Numbered from the stretch's first letter, positions 45,436 to 55,771 are shown. The stretch: DNA of 64,000 bases from Massilia sp. YIM B02769 (GCF_030411995.1 NZ_JASNRC010000013.1:62001-126000); one strand, 5' to 3'. Numbers and translations are program-made. The notes: a model not told the origin generated them from the sequence alone.

Positions 45436-45503
45436 GTCGTTTTCCGGCGCGGTCCTAATGATTGCGTCATTTGAACTATTTGATTTAGAGAGGCGAACAT
45501 CCC

Positions 45504-46834
<1,331 letters not shown>

Positions 46835-46838
<4 letters not shown>

Positions 46839-47239
46839 AGTACGACAAACTCATCGAAGAAGCCCGCGCCGCGCGCGAGCTGGCCTACACGCCGTATTCG
46901 AACTTCAAGGTCGGCGCCGCCCTGGAGTGCAAGGACGGCCGCATCTTCCGCGGCTGTAACGTCGAAAACGCGTCGTATGGCCTGTGCAACTGCGCCGAGC
47001 GCACCGCGTTCTTCTCGGCGATCGCCCATGGCTACAAGCCGGGCGACTTCACGGCCCTGGCCGTGATCGGCCAGACCGACGGCCCGATCGCGCCATGCGG
47101 CGCCTGCCGCCAGGTCGTGCTCGAGCTGGGCGGCAACGCGCTGCCTGTGGTGTTGACCAACCTGAAGGGCGACATCCTGGAAACCACGGCGGCCGAGCAG
47201 TTGCCGAACGCCTTCGGTGGCTGGGACCTGGGCTGCTGA
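46835..47239 (+). CDS. cdd: Cytidine deaminase
   Basis: A 134-residue homotetrameric-type cytidine/deoxycytidine deaminase. The zinc site is [13 protein letters not shown] (Cys, Glu) with [12 protein letters not shown] (Cys-x2-Cys), and the N terminus has [13 protein letters not shown]. It makes uridine or deoxyuridine, which DeoA can then process. The start codon overlaps the deoA stop (ATGA). Last gene of the operon; a terminator follows at 47306. Confidence 0.96.
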
Positions 47240-47305
47240 GTCGGGTTGTCAAGTCTCGATCGCGGTGAGCGGCGTGCGCCTTGCGCATGCTGCTTTCCTC
47301 CAGAC

Positions 47306-47340
47306 AAGCGCTGCACGCGAAAGCGGAGCAGCGCTTTTAT
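47306..47340 (+). terminator. Terminator after cdd
   Basis: AAGCGCTGC (47306-47314) and GCAGCGCTT (47328-47336) form a 9-bp stem followed by TTATTTTG. The rest of the 316-base gap up to vgrG (47341-47555) is AT-richer and should hold the vgrG promoter; I see no other gene there. Confidence 0.88.
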
Positions 47341-47555
47341 TTTGTCGGTCGGATTTTTCTTAAAGATGCTTTCACAAATGGCTTAAGCGGCTGTCGGGAG
47401 CACACTGCACGGTGTAGCAATCTATGTTGCAGTGGCAATTGATCTGATCCTGAGCAAGGGTTGACGCCTGAACTCGGCGTGTAATCGCTGGGTTCAGGTT
47501 GCTGTTCCGCACATTCTCGTCGGCGCATGCGGCCTGCATCTCAAGGAGGTCGCCC

Positions 47556-50474
47556 ATGCCGCAACACCCCGTTTCTGGTCTGCTCGCGTCGCTCAGCCGC
47601 TATACGCAGGATACGCGTTTGATCAGGCTGGCGACGCCGCTCGGTGAGCAACTGCTGGCTGAATACGTGCGCGGCGAGGAGGGGATGAGCCAAGGCTTCA
47701 CTTTCCGGATCGACGCCCTGTGCGAGGACGCGCACTTGCCGCTGAAGTCCCTGGTCGGTCAGCCCGCCTTGTTGCAACTGATGACCGCCAGCAGCCGCGA
47801 TGCGCTGCGACCCTTCCATGGGCATATCACGGCGGCGCAGATCAGCGGCGCCAACGGCGGGCTGGCCCGCTACCACCTTACGCTGCAACCCTGGAGCGTC
47901 TTCCTCGGGCTGGGCCGCGATAGCCGGGTCTTCCAGGACATGACCGTGTTCGACATCCTCGATGCTGTCTTCGCGGGCTACCAAGGACGATCCAGGCTCA
48001 TGCCAGCGTGGCGCTACGAGATCGCCGACCGCAGGATCTATCCGCAACGCAGCCTGACGACACAGTATCAGGAGAGCGATCTTGCCTTTGCCGAGCGCCT
48101 GATGCACGAGGAAGGCCTGTTTTACTTTTTCGAGCACGAGGGCGACCGTGGCAATGCGGCGCTCGGCTGCCATACGATGGTGATTGCCGACCATAACGGC
48201 GTCTTCCAGCCGAACGTACAGTCGGCGGTGGATTTCACCAAGCCAGGCGCCGTAATGCGTGCCGACAGCATCGACCGCTGGCGTACCGAGTCGCGCCTGC
48301 GCACGGATGCCGTCGAGATGGGCAGCTGGGATTACCGCAACGTGTGCCAGCGCCAGGTAATGGCCGCGGGCGTGGGGGGCGACGTCAGCCTGAACAGCCG
48401 CGACGCGCCGGGCGTGTATGCCTGGGCCGACCGCGAGCATGGCCAGCGTATCGTCACTAGGCAGATCGAGGCGCTGGAAGCCACGCACCAGGTGCATGTG
48501 GGCGCCGGGACGGTGCGTACCTTTGCCCCCGGCACCACGTTTTCGCTGCACGGTCATGCCCGCTTCGACGAAGCACGCACCGATGCCGACCGCCGCTTTG
48601 CCATCACGCGTGTCGTGCACCTGATGCACAACAATCTGTCGGCCGAAGTGCGCGGCAGCGTGCATGGCTTGCTGGGAATTGGCGCGGTTGCGGCGGCGCT
48701 CGATGCCGAGGCCGGCATGCGCGGTGCCGGCGAGGGGAGCGCTGAGCGGCCTATCTACCGGAATCGCTTCGATGCCTTGCTGGCCAGTATTCCTTACCGC
48801 AGGAGCGGCGTCGATGCGCACGGCCAGCTCCTGCATCCGCGTCCGACGGTGCGTGGGCAGCAGACGGCGATCGTGATAGGACCGTCTGGAGCAGTGGCGC
48901 ATACCGATCGCGATCATCGCATCAAGGTCCAGTTTCACTGGCAGCGCGGAGATGCCAGCCATAGCCGTATGGCGCATCCGTATCCCGGTCGTCACACCGG
49001 TGCGCCCGGCAACGACATGGCCGGCACCTGGGTGCGCGTGATGACCCCGCTCGCGGGCGCGAACTGGGGCAGCAACATGGTGCCGCGCGTGGGCCAGGAA
49101 GTGCTGGTCGATTTCCTGGGAGGCGATATCGACCGGCCGGTGGTGATCGGGTGCCTGTACAACGGGCGCGGGCAGGTGGATGCGCAGCACAACAGCATGG
49201 CGTATGGAGCGGGGGCGGTGACGGGCAATGCGCCTGCGTGGTTCCCGAGCGAAGGCGGCGCACATGCGCATCCGGCGGTGCTGTCGGGGTTCAAATCGCA
49301 GGCGATGCAGGACAGCCAGAGCGGGAAAGGCGCCTACAACCAGCTGGTGTTCGACGACAGCGCGGCGCAGCCGCGGGTTGTATTACAGCGGCATGGCAAG
49401 GCGCATGACGGTTCGGCGGAGCTGAACCTGGGGCATTTGCGGCACCAGAGCGATAACGGGCGACTGGACGTCGTGGGGTTCGGTTCGGAGTTGAAGAGCG
49501 AGCATAGTGCTGCGCTTCGGGCGGGGCAGGGGATGCTGCTGTCTTGCGATGGGCGCGATGGCGACAGTGGTAATCAGCTCGATTCGCGCGAGGCGCAGAC
49601 GCAGATTGAGGCGAGTGGTCAGTTGCAGCTGGGGCTGGCGACGCAGGCGCAAAAGCATGTCGCGAAGATGAAGGGGGCGGCGGATGCGGCGGCGTTACCG
49701 GCGTTGAAAGAGATAGACCATAGCCTGGAGGTGCTTGCATCTATGGCCGAGGACGCCGTTGGACATGGAAACATCGCCGCATACAGCGAGCCTTATCTAC
49801 AGTTGTCGAGTCCTGCCGGCATCGTTGTGAATACCCGGCACCATGCGGTGCTGGCTAGTGGTACCACCGCAAGCATGAGTGCTGGTCAAGACATCAACCT
49901 GGCAGCGCAAGGGAATGCGTCTACAGATGTGATGGAGGGAATTAGTCTATTCAGCTATGGGAAAGCTCAAAATAAAACAAAGGCTACCCAGGAGACAGGT
50001 CTCCAGCTACATGCTGCTAGCGGAAAGTTAAGCAATCAGAGTCAATCAGGAAAAACCTCAATTGTCGCAGATAAGACAATAACCGTCGCTAGTGTTGCTA
50101 GCACGGCTGTAGTTAGCGCGCCAAAAAAGCATGTGTTGATGACAGCGCAGGGTGCGTACATCAGGCTGGAAGGTGGGAATATCGAAGTACATGCGCCGGG
50201 CAAGGTTGATTTCAAAGCAAGTAAAAAAGAACTGGCCGGACCGACCAGTATGTCTAGCGTTCAAATAGCAATGAAAGTTAGAGAGCTGAATATAAAGCGC
50301 GATTTGGAAATCGAATATATTGACGCCGATGGGAATGTTCTAAGTGATGAGCCGATTTTCTTCAAATTTTCGGATGGGACAGAAAAAACTTCGATGTTGG
50401 ATAGCAGTGGAAAGGCGACCCTCAAGAAAGTTCCACTAGGACCATTTAGGGCGAAGCAGCCACGACGTAGATAG
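47556..50474 (+). CDS. vgrG: Type VI secretion tip protein VgrG with a C-terminal extension
   Basis: A 972-residue VgrG, the spike on the Hcp tube. The gp27-like part begins LLASLSRYTQDTRLIRLATP and includes TQYQESDLAFAERLMHEEGL and FYFFEHEGD. The gp5/OB part has RIKVQFHWQRG, WVRVMTPLAGANWGSNMVPR and GQEVLVDFLGGDIDRPVVIG. A DUF2345 beta-prism repeat region follows. The last 70 or so residues (YIDADGNVLSDEPIFFKFSD ... GKATLKKVPLGPF) look like a small transthyretin/Ig-like docking domain. ATG 47556 has AAGGAGGTCGCCC. From about 49740 the DNA becomes AT-rich, so the 3' end was probably exchanged. No other T6SS structural gene is nearby: this is an orphan vgrG island. Confidence 0.95.
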   Translation: MPQHPVSGLLASLSRYTQDTRLIRLATPLGEQLLAEYVRGEEGMSQGFTFRIDALCEDAHLPLKSLVGQPALLQLMTASSRDALRPFHGHITAAQISGANGGLARYHLTLQPWSVFLGLGRDSRVFQDMTVFDILDAVFAGYQGRSRLMPAWRYEIADRRIYPQRSLTTQYQESDLAFAERLMHEEGLFYFFEHEGDRGNAALGCHTMVIADHNGVFQPNVQSAVDFTKPGAVMRADSIDRWRTESRLRTDAVEMGSWDYRNVCQRQVMAAGVGGDVSLNSRDAPGVYAWADREHGQRIVTRQIEALEATHQVHVGAGTVRTFAPGTTFSLHGHARFDEARTDADRRFAITRVVHLMHNNLSAEVRGSVHGLLGIGAVAAALDAEAGMRGAGEGSAERPIYRNRFDALLASIPYRRSGVDAHGQLLHPRPTVRGQQTAIVIGPSGAVAHTDRDHRIKVQFHWQRGDASHSRMAHPYPGRHTGAPGNDMAGTWVRVMTPLAGANWGSNMVPRVGQEVLVDFLGGDIDRPVVIGCLYNGRGQVDAQHNSMAYGAGAVTGNAPAWFPSEGGAHAHPAVLSGFKSQAMQDSQSGKGAYNQLVFDDSAAQPRVVLQRHGKAHDGSAELNLGHLRHQSDNGRLDVVGFGSELKSEHSAALRAGQGMLLSCDGRDGDSGNQLDSREAQTQIEASGQLQLGLATQAQKHVAKMKGAADAAALPALKEIDHSLEVLASMAEDAVGHGNIAAYSEPYLQLSSPAGIVVNTRHHAVLASGTTASMSAGQDINLAAQGNASTDVMEGISLFSYGKAQNKTKATQETGLQLHAASGKLSNQSQSGKTSIVADKTITVASVASTAVVSAPKKHVLMTAQGAYIRLEGGNIEVHAPGKVDFKASKKELAGPTSMSSVQIAMKVRELNIKRDLEIEYIDADGNVLSDEPIFFKFSDGTEKTSMLDSSGKATLKKVPLGPFRAKQPRRR

Positions 50475-50526
50475 CCAACCCATCTATTGAATAATTCTAA
50501 TTGGAACAGCTATTAGGAGATAACCC

Positions 50527-51906
50527 ATGGCGAATGGAAAGCAATCAACACAGCCTTCGCGGTCTCAGCAAACATGTATCGATTTGCCAGGTGAGCAGGT
50601 TCAATGCTGGCGATCAAGCGATAAGCTTACGGTCATCTTGCGAAAACATCGCGACGTCATCTTGGAAATGAATTTGGGTAAAGGTAAGAAATATACAGTC
50701 GAATCAACCGGGTCGGACTTTTATCATGCAGACGCGAAAAAACTTATTGCTGGCAGAGGAGGCGCTGGAATTTTATTTAATGATGGTGAGCGGTTGCATT
50801 TATGGATATCAAGAGATTTCAAAGGCGAATTTCTCTTGAAGTCGTCGGGGCAGGTCATGATGAAGTTCGAACCGCAACAACTAGATGCTCAGCAGTACGG
50901 ACGCGATCCTTCAATTAAACCTGTGCCGATTATCGTTGCTCTGGGTTCTTCTGCTAATTCGTCCGAATTGCAATCGCCAAAGCCGGGTGAGAAAGCGAAA
51001 AAAACAGGGCAATCAATGTCTTCTGTAGAGACTGCGCGCCCAATCTCAGCGCCAGTCGAAGACGGATGTGCAATAGTATGTGTGGTAAACGGCGATCTGA
51101 AAGGCATTCCGGAAGATATATGGGAGACCCTTAAAAGTGGAGGAGGAAAATCGGGAGTTGCGGAGTTCGATCCATTCAATATTGCAACCCGCAACTGGCT
51201 GTTGGGCCAGCTAGCTGGTGCTGGTGCATATGCAAAAGACAATTGGGAGTGGTTGAAAGCTAGTCTTGATGGGAAGACGAAAGATGGATTTAAGCTTGTA
51301 ACAGCAAAGGTTCATTACGTAAGAGGGCAGGTCCGATATTATTTTTCTGGCTACAGCAAATACAATACGGTTTTTGGTCCAGGTGGCTTTGGTTCTGGTC
51401 ATGACCGCATAACCAGTATTTTTTGTGGCGCGGGCAAGGGTGGAAGCTTGTTCAACGCAACGGCGAAAGGGGTTTTAGGGACTTTTAAAGGTAACGCACT
51501 CGTAAGCTTCATTTTTGGCAGTGCAACTGCAATGGCTGAGTGGAAGGGGGATGTTACCAAAGATGGTTACGATTTGGCATCCGCTTTGCTAATGAGCCTG
51601 TTCAAAGCGATCTTTAGTGCCATTTTAGTCGTTGCAATAGTCGCGTGCATAGTCATGTTCATTATGTTTTTCGTAGGCGCAAGCTTGTCTGTTGTCGCGA
51701 TAGGTGCAATTACGGTGGGTGTTGGCGTTGCAGTTAACTATGGCGTAGATGTATTGGACAAAAAATTGGGAAAAATGATAGGTGGCGAATCAAACCAAGA
51801 TGGCCTCTCTGGTGTGTTGGCTGCACGAATGAGGCGAAGCGTCGAATATCATTGGAACTATCTAAAAGGGAAATTATTGTGGGATTTTGAGGAGGTGCCA
51901 TTTTGA
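50527..51906 (+). CDS. Candidate type VI secretion effector with C-terminal membrane-active region
   Basis: A 459-residue protein, 52 bases after vgrG, ribosome site AGGAGATAACCC. I do not recognise a family. Residues 17-116 are a polar, beta-rich domain (CIDLPGEQVQCWRSSDKLTV, ILFNDGERLHLWISRDFKGE). Residues 125-180 are a low-complexity linker rich in Ser, Pro and Lys. The C-terminal half has a DPFNIATRNWLLGQLAGAGA helix, a Gly-rich FGPGGFGSGHDRITSIF segment and a strongly hydrophobic double helix at about 355-404 (IFSAILVVAIVACIVMFIMF, FVGASLSVVAIGAITVGVGV), then a basic tail. That hairpin fits an inner-membrane pore-former. AT-rich codon use and the overlapping multi-pass gene after it support an effector-immunity pair. 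Confidence 0.6.
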   Translation: MANGKQSTQPSRSQQTCIDLPGEQVQCWRSSDKLTVILRKHRDVILEMNLGKGKKYTVESTGSDFYHADAKKLIAGRGGAGILFNDGERLHLWISRDFKGEFLLKSSGQVMMKFEPQQLDAQQYGRDPSIKPVPIIVALGSSANSSELQSPKPGEKAKKTGQSMSSVETARPISAPVEDGCAIVCVVNGDLKGIPEDIWETLKSGGGKSGVAEFDPFNIATRNWLLGQLAGAGAYAKDNWEWLKASLDGKTKDGFKLVTAKVHYVRGQVRYYFSGYSKYNTVFGPGGFGSGHDRITSIFCGAGKGGSLFNATAKGVLGTFKGNALVSFIFGSATAMAEWKGDVTKDGYDLASALLMSLFKAIFSAILVVAIVACIVMFIMFFVGASLSVVAIGAITVGVGVAVNYGVDVLDKKLGKMIGGESNQDGLSGVLAARMRRSVEYHWNYLKGKLLWDFEEVPF

Positions 51907-52679
51907 GGAATCTTGATGAAATCAACCCCGCTTTCTTGAGGCCGTCAAGGTTCGCAATCTTCAGCGCATTCACGTCAAGCTTTTTAATTTTACTCAGCCT
52001 ACCCTTGGCCTATGGTGCGGCTCCAGCTGTTCCGTTTTCAAAAAATCTTATTGTGCTTTTTTTGGTTTCTATTTTTGTAATCTCTTTGATATTAGCCTTG
52101 ATGGCATTCATTCTGAATTGGGGTTGGGAGACAAGTTATTATGGGGCTTCACTATTATGTCTTGGATGTATCTCATTTCTTGCAATAGTTCCATGCCTGG
52201 CGCTGATGCTGTACAGCAATGCCGCTTATTGGATAAAACTTTTCGTCCTGTGTATATACATCGCAAGCCACGTATTGTGGTGCCGACGATTTACTAAAAT
52301 ATACAGACGTATTTTCAACAATGTGGAAATGCGATCGATGATTTACGTTGAAGATTCTGAAGCTGTATACTATATGCGGAATGTAGATGATTTTTTGCTT
52401 GAGAGAAAATGTAAATTTGAGCAAATGCCGCCGGCTAGATATTTCGTGCTTTTTATGGCGCTGGCACTTGCGCTCATTCCAGTGATGGATACTGTGGGAG
52501 GAGTTACGAATCTCCCATTTGTACATAGTTTTTTGATTGTGGCAATGCTTCCGGTTAGTTGGATGAGCATCGGGCTTGCAGCTCGTGCGTATTTAACATT
52601 TTATTTTTATCCAGCTCGAATAAGGAGGGAGAGGGGCAAGGAGGTTTATGTCGACCTTGTCAGTAATGCGTCCCCGTAG
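51903..52679 (+). CDS. Multi-pass membrane protein, candidate immunity protein
   Basis: A 258-residue protein with about six membrane segments (roughly 17-38, 47-71, 78-103, 108-126, 178-196 and 205-228). Between TM4 and TM5 is a cytoplasmic-looking loop (about 127-177) with KIYRRIFNNVEMRSMIYVED. It starts at TTG 51903, seven bases after GGAGG, and overlaps the stop of the preceding gene, so the two are translated together. An immunity protein with several membrane helices fits an effector that acts on the inner membrane. No homologous family is recognised. It is the most AT-rich gene in the window, consistent with recent acquisition. Confidence 0.6.
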   Translation: MRNLDEINPAFLRPSRFAIFSAFTSSFLILLSLPLAYGAAPAVPFSKNLIVLFLVSIFVISLILALMAFILNWGWETSYYGASLLCLGCISFLAIVPCLALMLYSNAAYWIKLFVLCIYIASHVLWCRRFTKIYRRIFNNVEMRSMIYVEDSEAVYYMRNVDDFLLERKCKFEQMPPARYFVLFMALALALIPVMDTVGGVTNLPFVHSFLIVAMLPVSWMSIGLAARAYLTFYFYPARIRRERGKEVYVDLVSNASP

Positions 52680-52852
52680 TTGCCAGATCGGCCTCGGCAT
52701 TTATAAGAGAAAAGCGACTCCAAGCTAGCTTTGACGGAAGTGTATCCGTGCGGGCGGATCGGTTTCGATAGCGATTGTCACACTGCCACTATGTTCTGGG
52801 AACTCCTAACGTTAGATCTCAAGTGGTATAAGAAAACTTTCTTTGCTTCGGC

Positions 52853-53623
52853 TCACATCTGCTGAAACAAATGCGAATGATTCCTGCTCACCTCCAGCTC
52901 ATTCGGATAATTCCTTACCCTCAGCATCTGCCGCCCCCGCATATCGCGCGACACCTCGGCAATCGCATCCACGCGCACCAGCGTTGAACGGTGAATCCGC
53001 CAGAACTCATCCGGATCCAGTTCATCCGCCAGCTCCTTGAGCGTCTTGCGGATCAACAGCTCGGCCGTCGCCGTCTGCACCCGCGTGTACTTTTCGTCCG
53101 ACTGGAAAAACAGAATCTCGCGCGTGCTGATCATGCGCAGATTGCTGCCCACTTGCGCTTGAATCCAGCGCAGGTAACTCCGTTTCGGTTGTGACCCCTG
53201 CTGCTGCAGCAAACTGCCCAACTGCGCCAGCTGCGCCCCGATATCCTGCGGCGCCTGCGACAGGCGACGACGCAGCCGTTCGCAGGTCGTTACCAGCCGC
53301 TCGGCAGTCACCGGCTTGAGCAAATAATCGATCGCCCCCTGCTCGAACGCGTCCACCGCATATTGGTCATACGCCGTGACGAACACGATGTGGCAGCGGT
53401 CGTACAGCTGGCGCGCCGCCTCGATACCGCCCATTCCGGGCATGCGGATATCGAGAAACACGATCTGCGGCTTGAAGCGCGTGGCCATTTCCACGGCTTC
53501 CACGCCATTCGATGCCATGGCCATGATCTGCAAATCGGGCCAGACTTCGAGCAGACGCGCACGCAGCTGCTCGCGCATCGGCTCCTCATCGTCCGCAATC
53601 AGCGCTGTGGTAACTTGAGCCAT
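52853..53623 (-). CDS. LytTR-type response regulator
   Basis: A 256-residue two-component regulator. The receiver domain (about 5-120) has IADDEEPMREQLRARL, the phospho-acceptor Asp in IVFLDIRMPGMGG, the VTAYDQYAVDAFEQGAIDYL switch and KPVT. The LytTR DNA-binding domain (about 150-256) has LRMISTREILFFQSDEKYTR and FWRIHRSTLVRVDAIAEVSR. ATG 53623 shares its first base with the kinase stop (TGATG). LytTR regulators often control extracellular polysaccharide, autolysins or virulence factors; the target here is unknown. Confidence 0.93.
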   Translation of the reverse strand: MAQVTTALIADDEEPMREQLRARLLEVWPDLQIMAMASNGVEAVEMATRFKPQIVFLDIRMPGMGGIEAARQLYDRCHIVFVTAYDQYAVDAFEQGAIDYLLKPVTAERLVTTCERLRRRLSQAPQDIGAQLAQLGSLLQQQGSQPKRSYLRWIQAQVGSNLRMISTREILFFQSDEKYTRVQTATAELLIRKTLKELADELDPDEFWRIHRSTLVRVDAIAEVSRDMRGRQMLRVRNYPNELEVSRNHSHLFQQM

Positions 53624-54513
53624 CACGCGTCCTCCATCATCTTGTAGGGAATGCGCACCGAGGCGCAGGCGCCGCCGCTGATGGGCGCCTCGATCACCAG
53701 CTCGGCCTGGGCGCCATACAGCAGTTGCAGGCGTTCGCGGATATTCGCCAGGCCCACACCTTCATCCGCATGCAGGTCGATGCCGACGCCGTCGTCGCAC
53801 ACGTCCACAACCAGCGTCGCGCCATCGACCCGTGCCCGCACGAGTATGGTGCCGCCGGCGATCTTCGGTTCGAGGCCATGCTTGATGGCGTTCTCGATCA
53901 GGGTCTGCAACATCATCGGCGGGAAGGGCGCGCTGCCGAGGAAATCGGGCACTTCGAAGCGCACCGCCAGGCGCTCCTTCATGCGTGCCTGCATGATGGC
54001 GAGATAGGCTTTCGACAATTCCAGCTGCTTGCCGAGCGTGGCGCCGCCCGAGGAACGCATCTGCGGCAGCGCCGAGCGCAGGTAGGCGATCAGGTGCGCA
54101 TGCACCTTGGCCGCTTCCGGCGGGTCGGTTTCGATCAGGCGGCCGATCAGGGCCAGGGTGTTGAACAGGAAGTGCGGCTCCACTTGCGCCTGGAGCGCGG
54201 CCATCTGCGCCTCGGTCAGGCGCCGCTCGAGGGTGGCGACGTCGGCCTTCAGGGTGGCGTCGCGCGCCACCAGTTCGGCGCGGCGCTTGCCGCCGGCCAG
54301 CACCTTCACGCCGAAGGAAATGAAGACATACCAGAAGGCCGGCTCGGGCGTGTTCACGATGACGAAAAACACGACCGCGAGGAACCACGTGAGATACAGC
54401 TGGCGCCATTCGACCACGGCCAGCCAGTCGAAGAACTCCCACCACAGTTTGCTCGCTTCCCTGATGGCTTCGCGCATGAAGTCGAGGGCCCGGTTGATCT
54501 GGCTTGCCTGCAC
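53623..54513 (-). CDS. LytS-type sensor histidine kinase
   Basis: A 296-residue histidine kinase of the HisKA-7TM/His_kinase (LytS/YehU-like) class. Two short hydrophobic segments (about 35-57 and 60-75) anchor it to the membrane. The phospho-acceptor is in LQAQVEPHFLFNTLALIGRL, and the ATP-binding domain has PMMLQTLIENAIKHGLEPK, DDGVGID and GVGLANIRERLQLLYG. Start GTG 54513, with GAGGACTGAAC before it. It is middle gene of a three-gene operon: small membrane protein, kinase, regulator. The large sensory domain of full LytS is absent, so the signal may come through the small membrane protein. Confidence 0.92.
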   Translation of the reverse strand: MQASQINRALDFMREAIREASKLWWEFFDWLAVVEWRQLYLTWFLAVVFFVIVNTPEPAFWYVFISFGVKVLAGGKRRAELVARDATLKADVATLERRLTEAQMAALQAQVEPHFLFNTLALIGRLIETDPPEAAKVHAHLIAYLRSALPQMRSSGGATLGKQLELSKAYLAIMQARMKERLAVRFEVPDFLGSAPFPPMMLQTLIENAIKHGLEPKIAGGTILVRARVDGATLVVDVCDDGVGIDLHADEGVGLANIRERLQLLYGAQAELVIEAPISGGACASVRIPYKMMEDA

Positions 54514-54515
54514 GT

Positions 54516-54767
54516 TCAGTCCTCGATGGGGGTTTTCTTGTCGTCGTTAATCGCCAATACAGCATATTTCACGGCCAGGAAGGTCGCAAACAGCATCAGG
54601 GCCAGCGGAATGACGGTGATCGCGCAGGCCACCAGCACGGCCGCCAGCAGCAGGGCGGGCCAGGGCAGGGCCGAGAAGGTGCGCAGGCCGCCGCGCAGGG
54701 TGCGCAGGCAGGCTTCGGCGGCGTCTTCGAGGTCGGCGGCAAAGCGGCGGAAGGTGGTGGTTTTCAT
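54516..54767 (-). CDS. Small membrane protein, first gene of the LytS/LytTR operon
   Basis: An 83-residue protein with an acidic amphipathic N-terminal part (TTFRRFAADLEDAAEACLRT) and one long or two closely packed hydrophobic helices (about 35-73: PALLLAAVLVACAITVIPLA, LMLFATFLAVKYAVLAIND), then a charged tail ending DDKKTPIED. The kinase start is 2 bases past its stop, so coupling is likely. I do not recognise a family. It could be a sensory or accessory partner of the kinase; this is inference from gene order. Confidence 0.7.
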   Translation of the reverse strand: MKTTTFRRFAADLEDAAEACLRTLRGGLRTFSALPWPALLLAAVLVACAITVIPLALMLFATFLAVKYAVLAINDDKKTPIED

Positions 54768-54863
54768 GCGACTGCTCCTGTCAAAAGAAGTTCGGATGGG
54801 TGCACTCTAAAACCACGGCCGCGTCCGCGCGATAGCTGGGCGACGAATGGCCGAATTCATGGC

Positions 54864-55439
54864 TTAACCGGTAGCGTGGGCCGACGAATGGGCGGCCGCA
54901 CGTTCGTCCCAGTAGCGCCTGAGCAGGCCATAGAACGCCGTATCCGCCTTTTCGCCATGGACGATCCAGCGTTCCGGCATATAGCCTTCCTGCCGAAAGC
55001 CAAGCTTTTCCAGCAGCCGCGCCGAGGCCGCGTTGCGCGGGTCGATGTCGGCTTCGATGCGGTTGATGTCGAGCACATGGAAGGCATGTTCGAGCAGGGC
55101 TTCGAGCGCTTCGCCCGCGTAGCCCTGGCCCCAGTGCGCGCGTCCCAGGGCGTAGCCGAGTTCGCAGCGCCGGTTCTGTTCGAAGTGGCCGCGCAGGTTG
55201 CAGATGCCGATCAGCCGGTTGGTGTCGGCCAGCGCGATCGCATAGCGGTACAGGCCGCCGTCCAGGTAGGCTTGCTGCGCTTCCGCAATCATGGCCTCGG
55301 CCTGGGCGATGTCAGTCCAGGCGCCGCTCGACCAGTAGCACACCACCTCGGCGTCGGCGAACACGCGCAGCAGGTCCGCGGCGTCACCGCGCTCGAACGG
55401 GCGCAGGACCAGGCGGGCAGTACGCAGGATGGGTGGCAT
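54864..55439 (-). CDS. GNAT-family N-acetyltransferase (RimJ/RimL-like)
   Basis: A 191-residue acetyl-CoA-dependent acetyltransferase. It starts ILRTARLVLRPFERGDAADL, typical of RimJ/L-type proteins, and has the acetyl-CoA loop ALGRAHWGQGYAGEALEALL, then RIEADIDPRNAASARLLEKL and GFRQEGYMPERWIVHGEKAD. It probably acetylates a ribosomal protein N terminus, a peptide or a small amine; the substrate cannot be predicted. Ribosome site GGAGACCCCC before ATG 55439. The C-terminal AHSSAHATG tail is low-complexity. Confidence 0.9.
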   Translation of the reverse strand: MPPILRTARLVLRPFERGDAADLLRVFADAEVVCYWSSGAWTDIAQAEAMIAEAQQAYLDGGLYRYAIALADTNRLIGICNLRGHFEQNRRCELGYALGRAHWGQGYAGEALEALLEHAFHVLDINRIEADIDPRNAASARLLEKLGFRQEGYMPERWIVHGEKADTAFYGLLRRYWDERAAAHSSAHATG

Positions 55440-55771
55440 GGGGGTCTCCGAAGCTAAATGGTTTGCGCTAGATCAAACACCTTGGCATTCTGTTACGAAC
55501 ACATAGTCAAGTGCACTAGCATTGTCCAGTTACCGCTGCTGACTTCGCATATATCCGATTTCATATGACGAGTTCACGGGCTGCGTTTATATTAACGGAT
55601 CGGTTGACTCTTTTGCATGTTTGCAACGCTGCATGCATGGCGTTACCGGGTCTGGCGCCGCCGCCTTTACTTTCCGGTCGCGGTCGCGCACATTGCTATG
55701 ACGCCTCATCGTTTTGCATCATTGTTTTGACTGACGGTCCGCCATAGGGCTGCAAACAAGGGAGAGCCTGC
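55440..55771. promoter_or_regulatory. Divergent control region upstream of the pyrimidine-catabolic genes
   Basis: A 332-base AT-rich gap between the acetyltransferase (minus) and the omega-aminotransferase (plus). It has several TTTGCA-type elements (TTGCATGTTTGCAA near 55613-55626, GCATGCATGG near 55632, TTTGCATCATTG near 55713-55724). They could be regulator sites for the pyrimidine pathway; there is no regulator gene adjacent. No convincing gene lies here. Confidence 0.4.

Noticed and set aside
55565-55747. A 60-codon frame before the omega-aminotransferase
   Set aside because: No ribosome site or family; it covers the likely promoter region.
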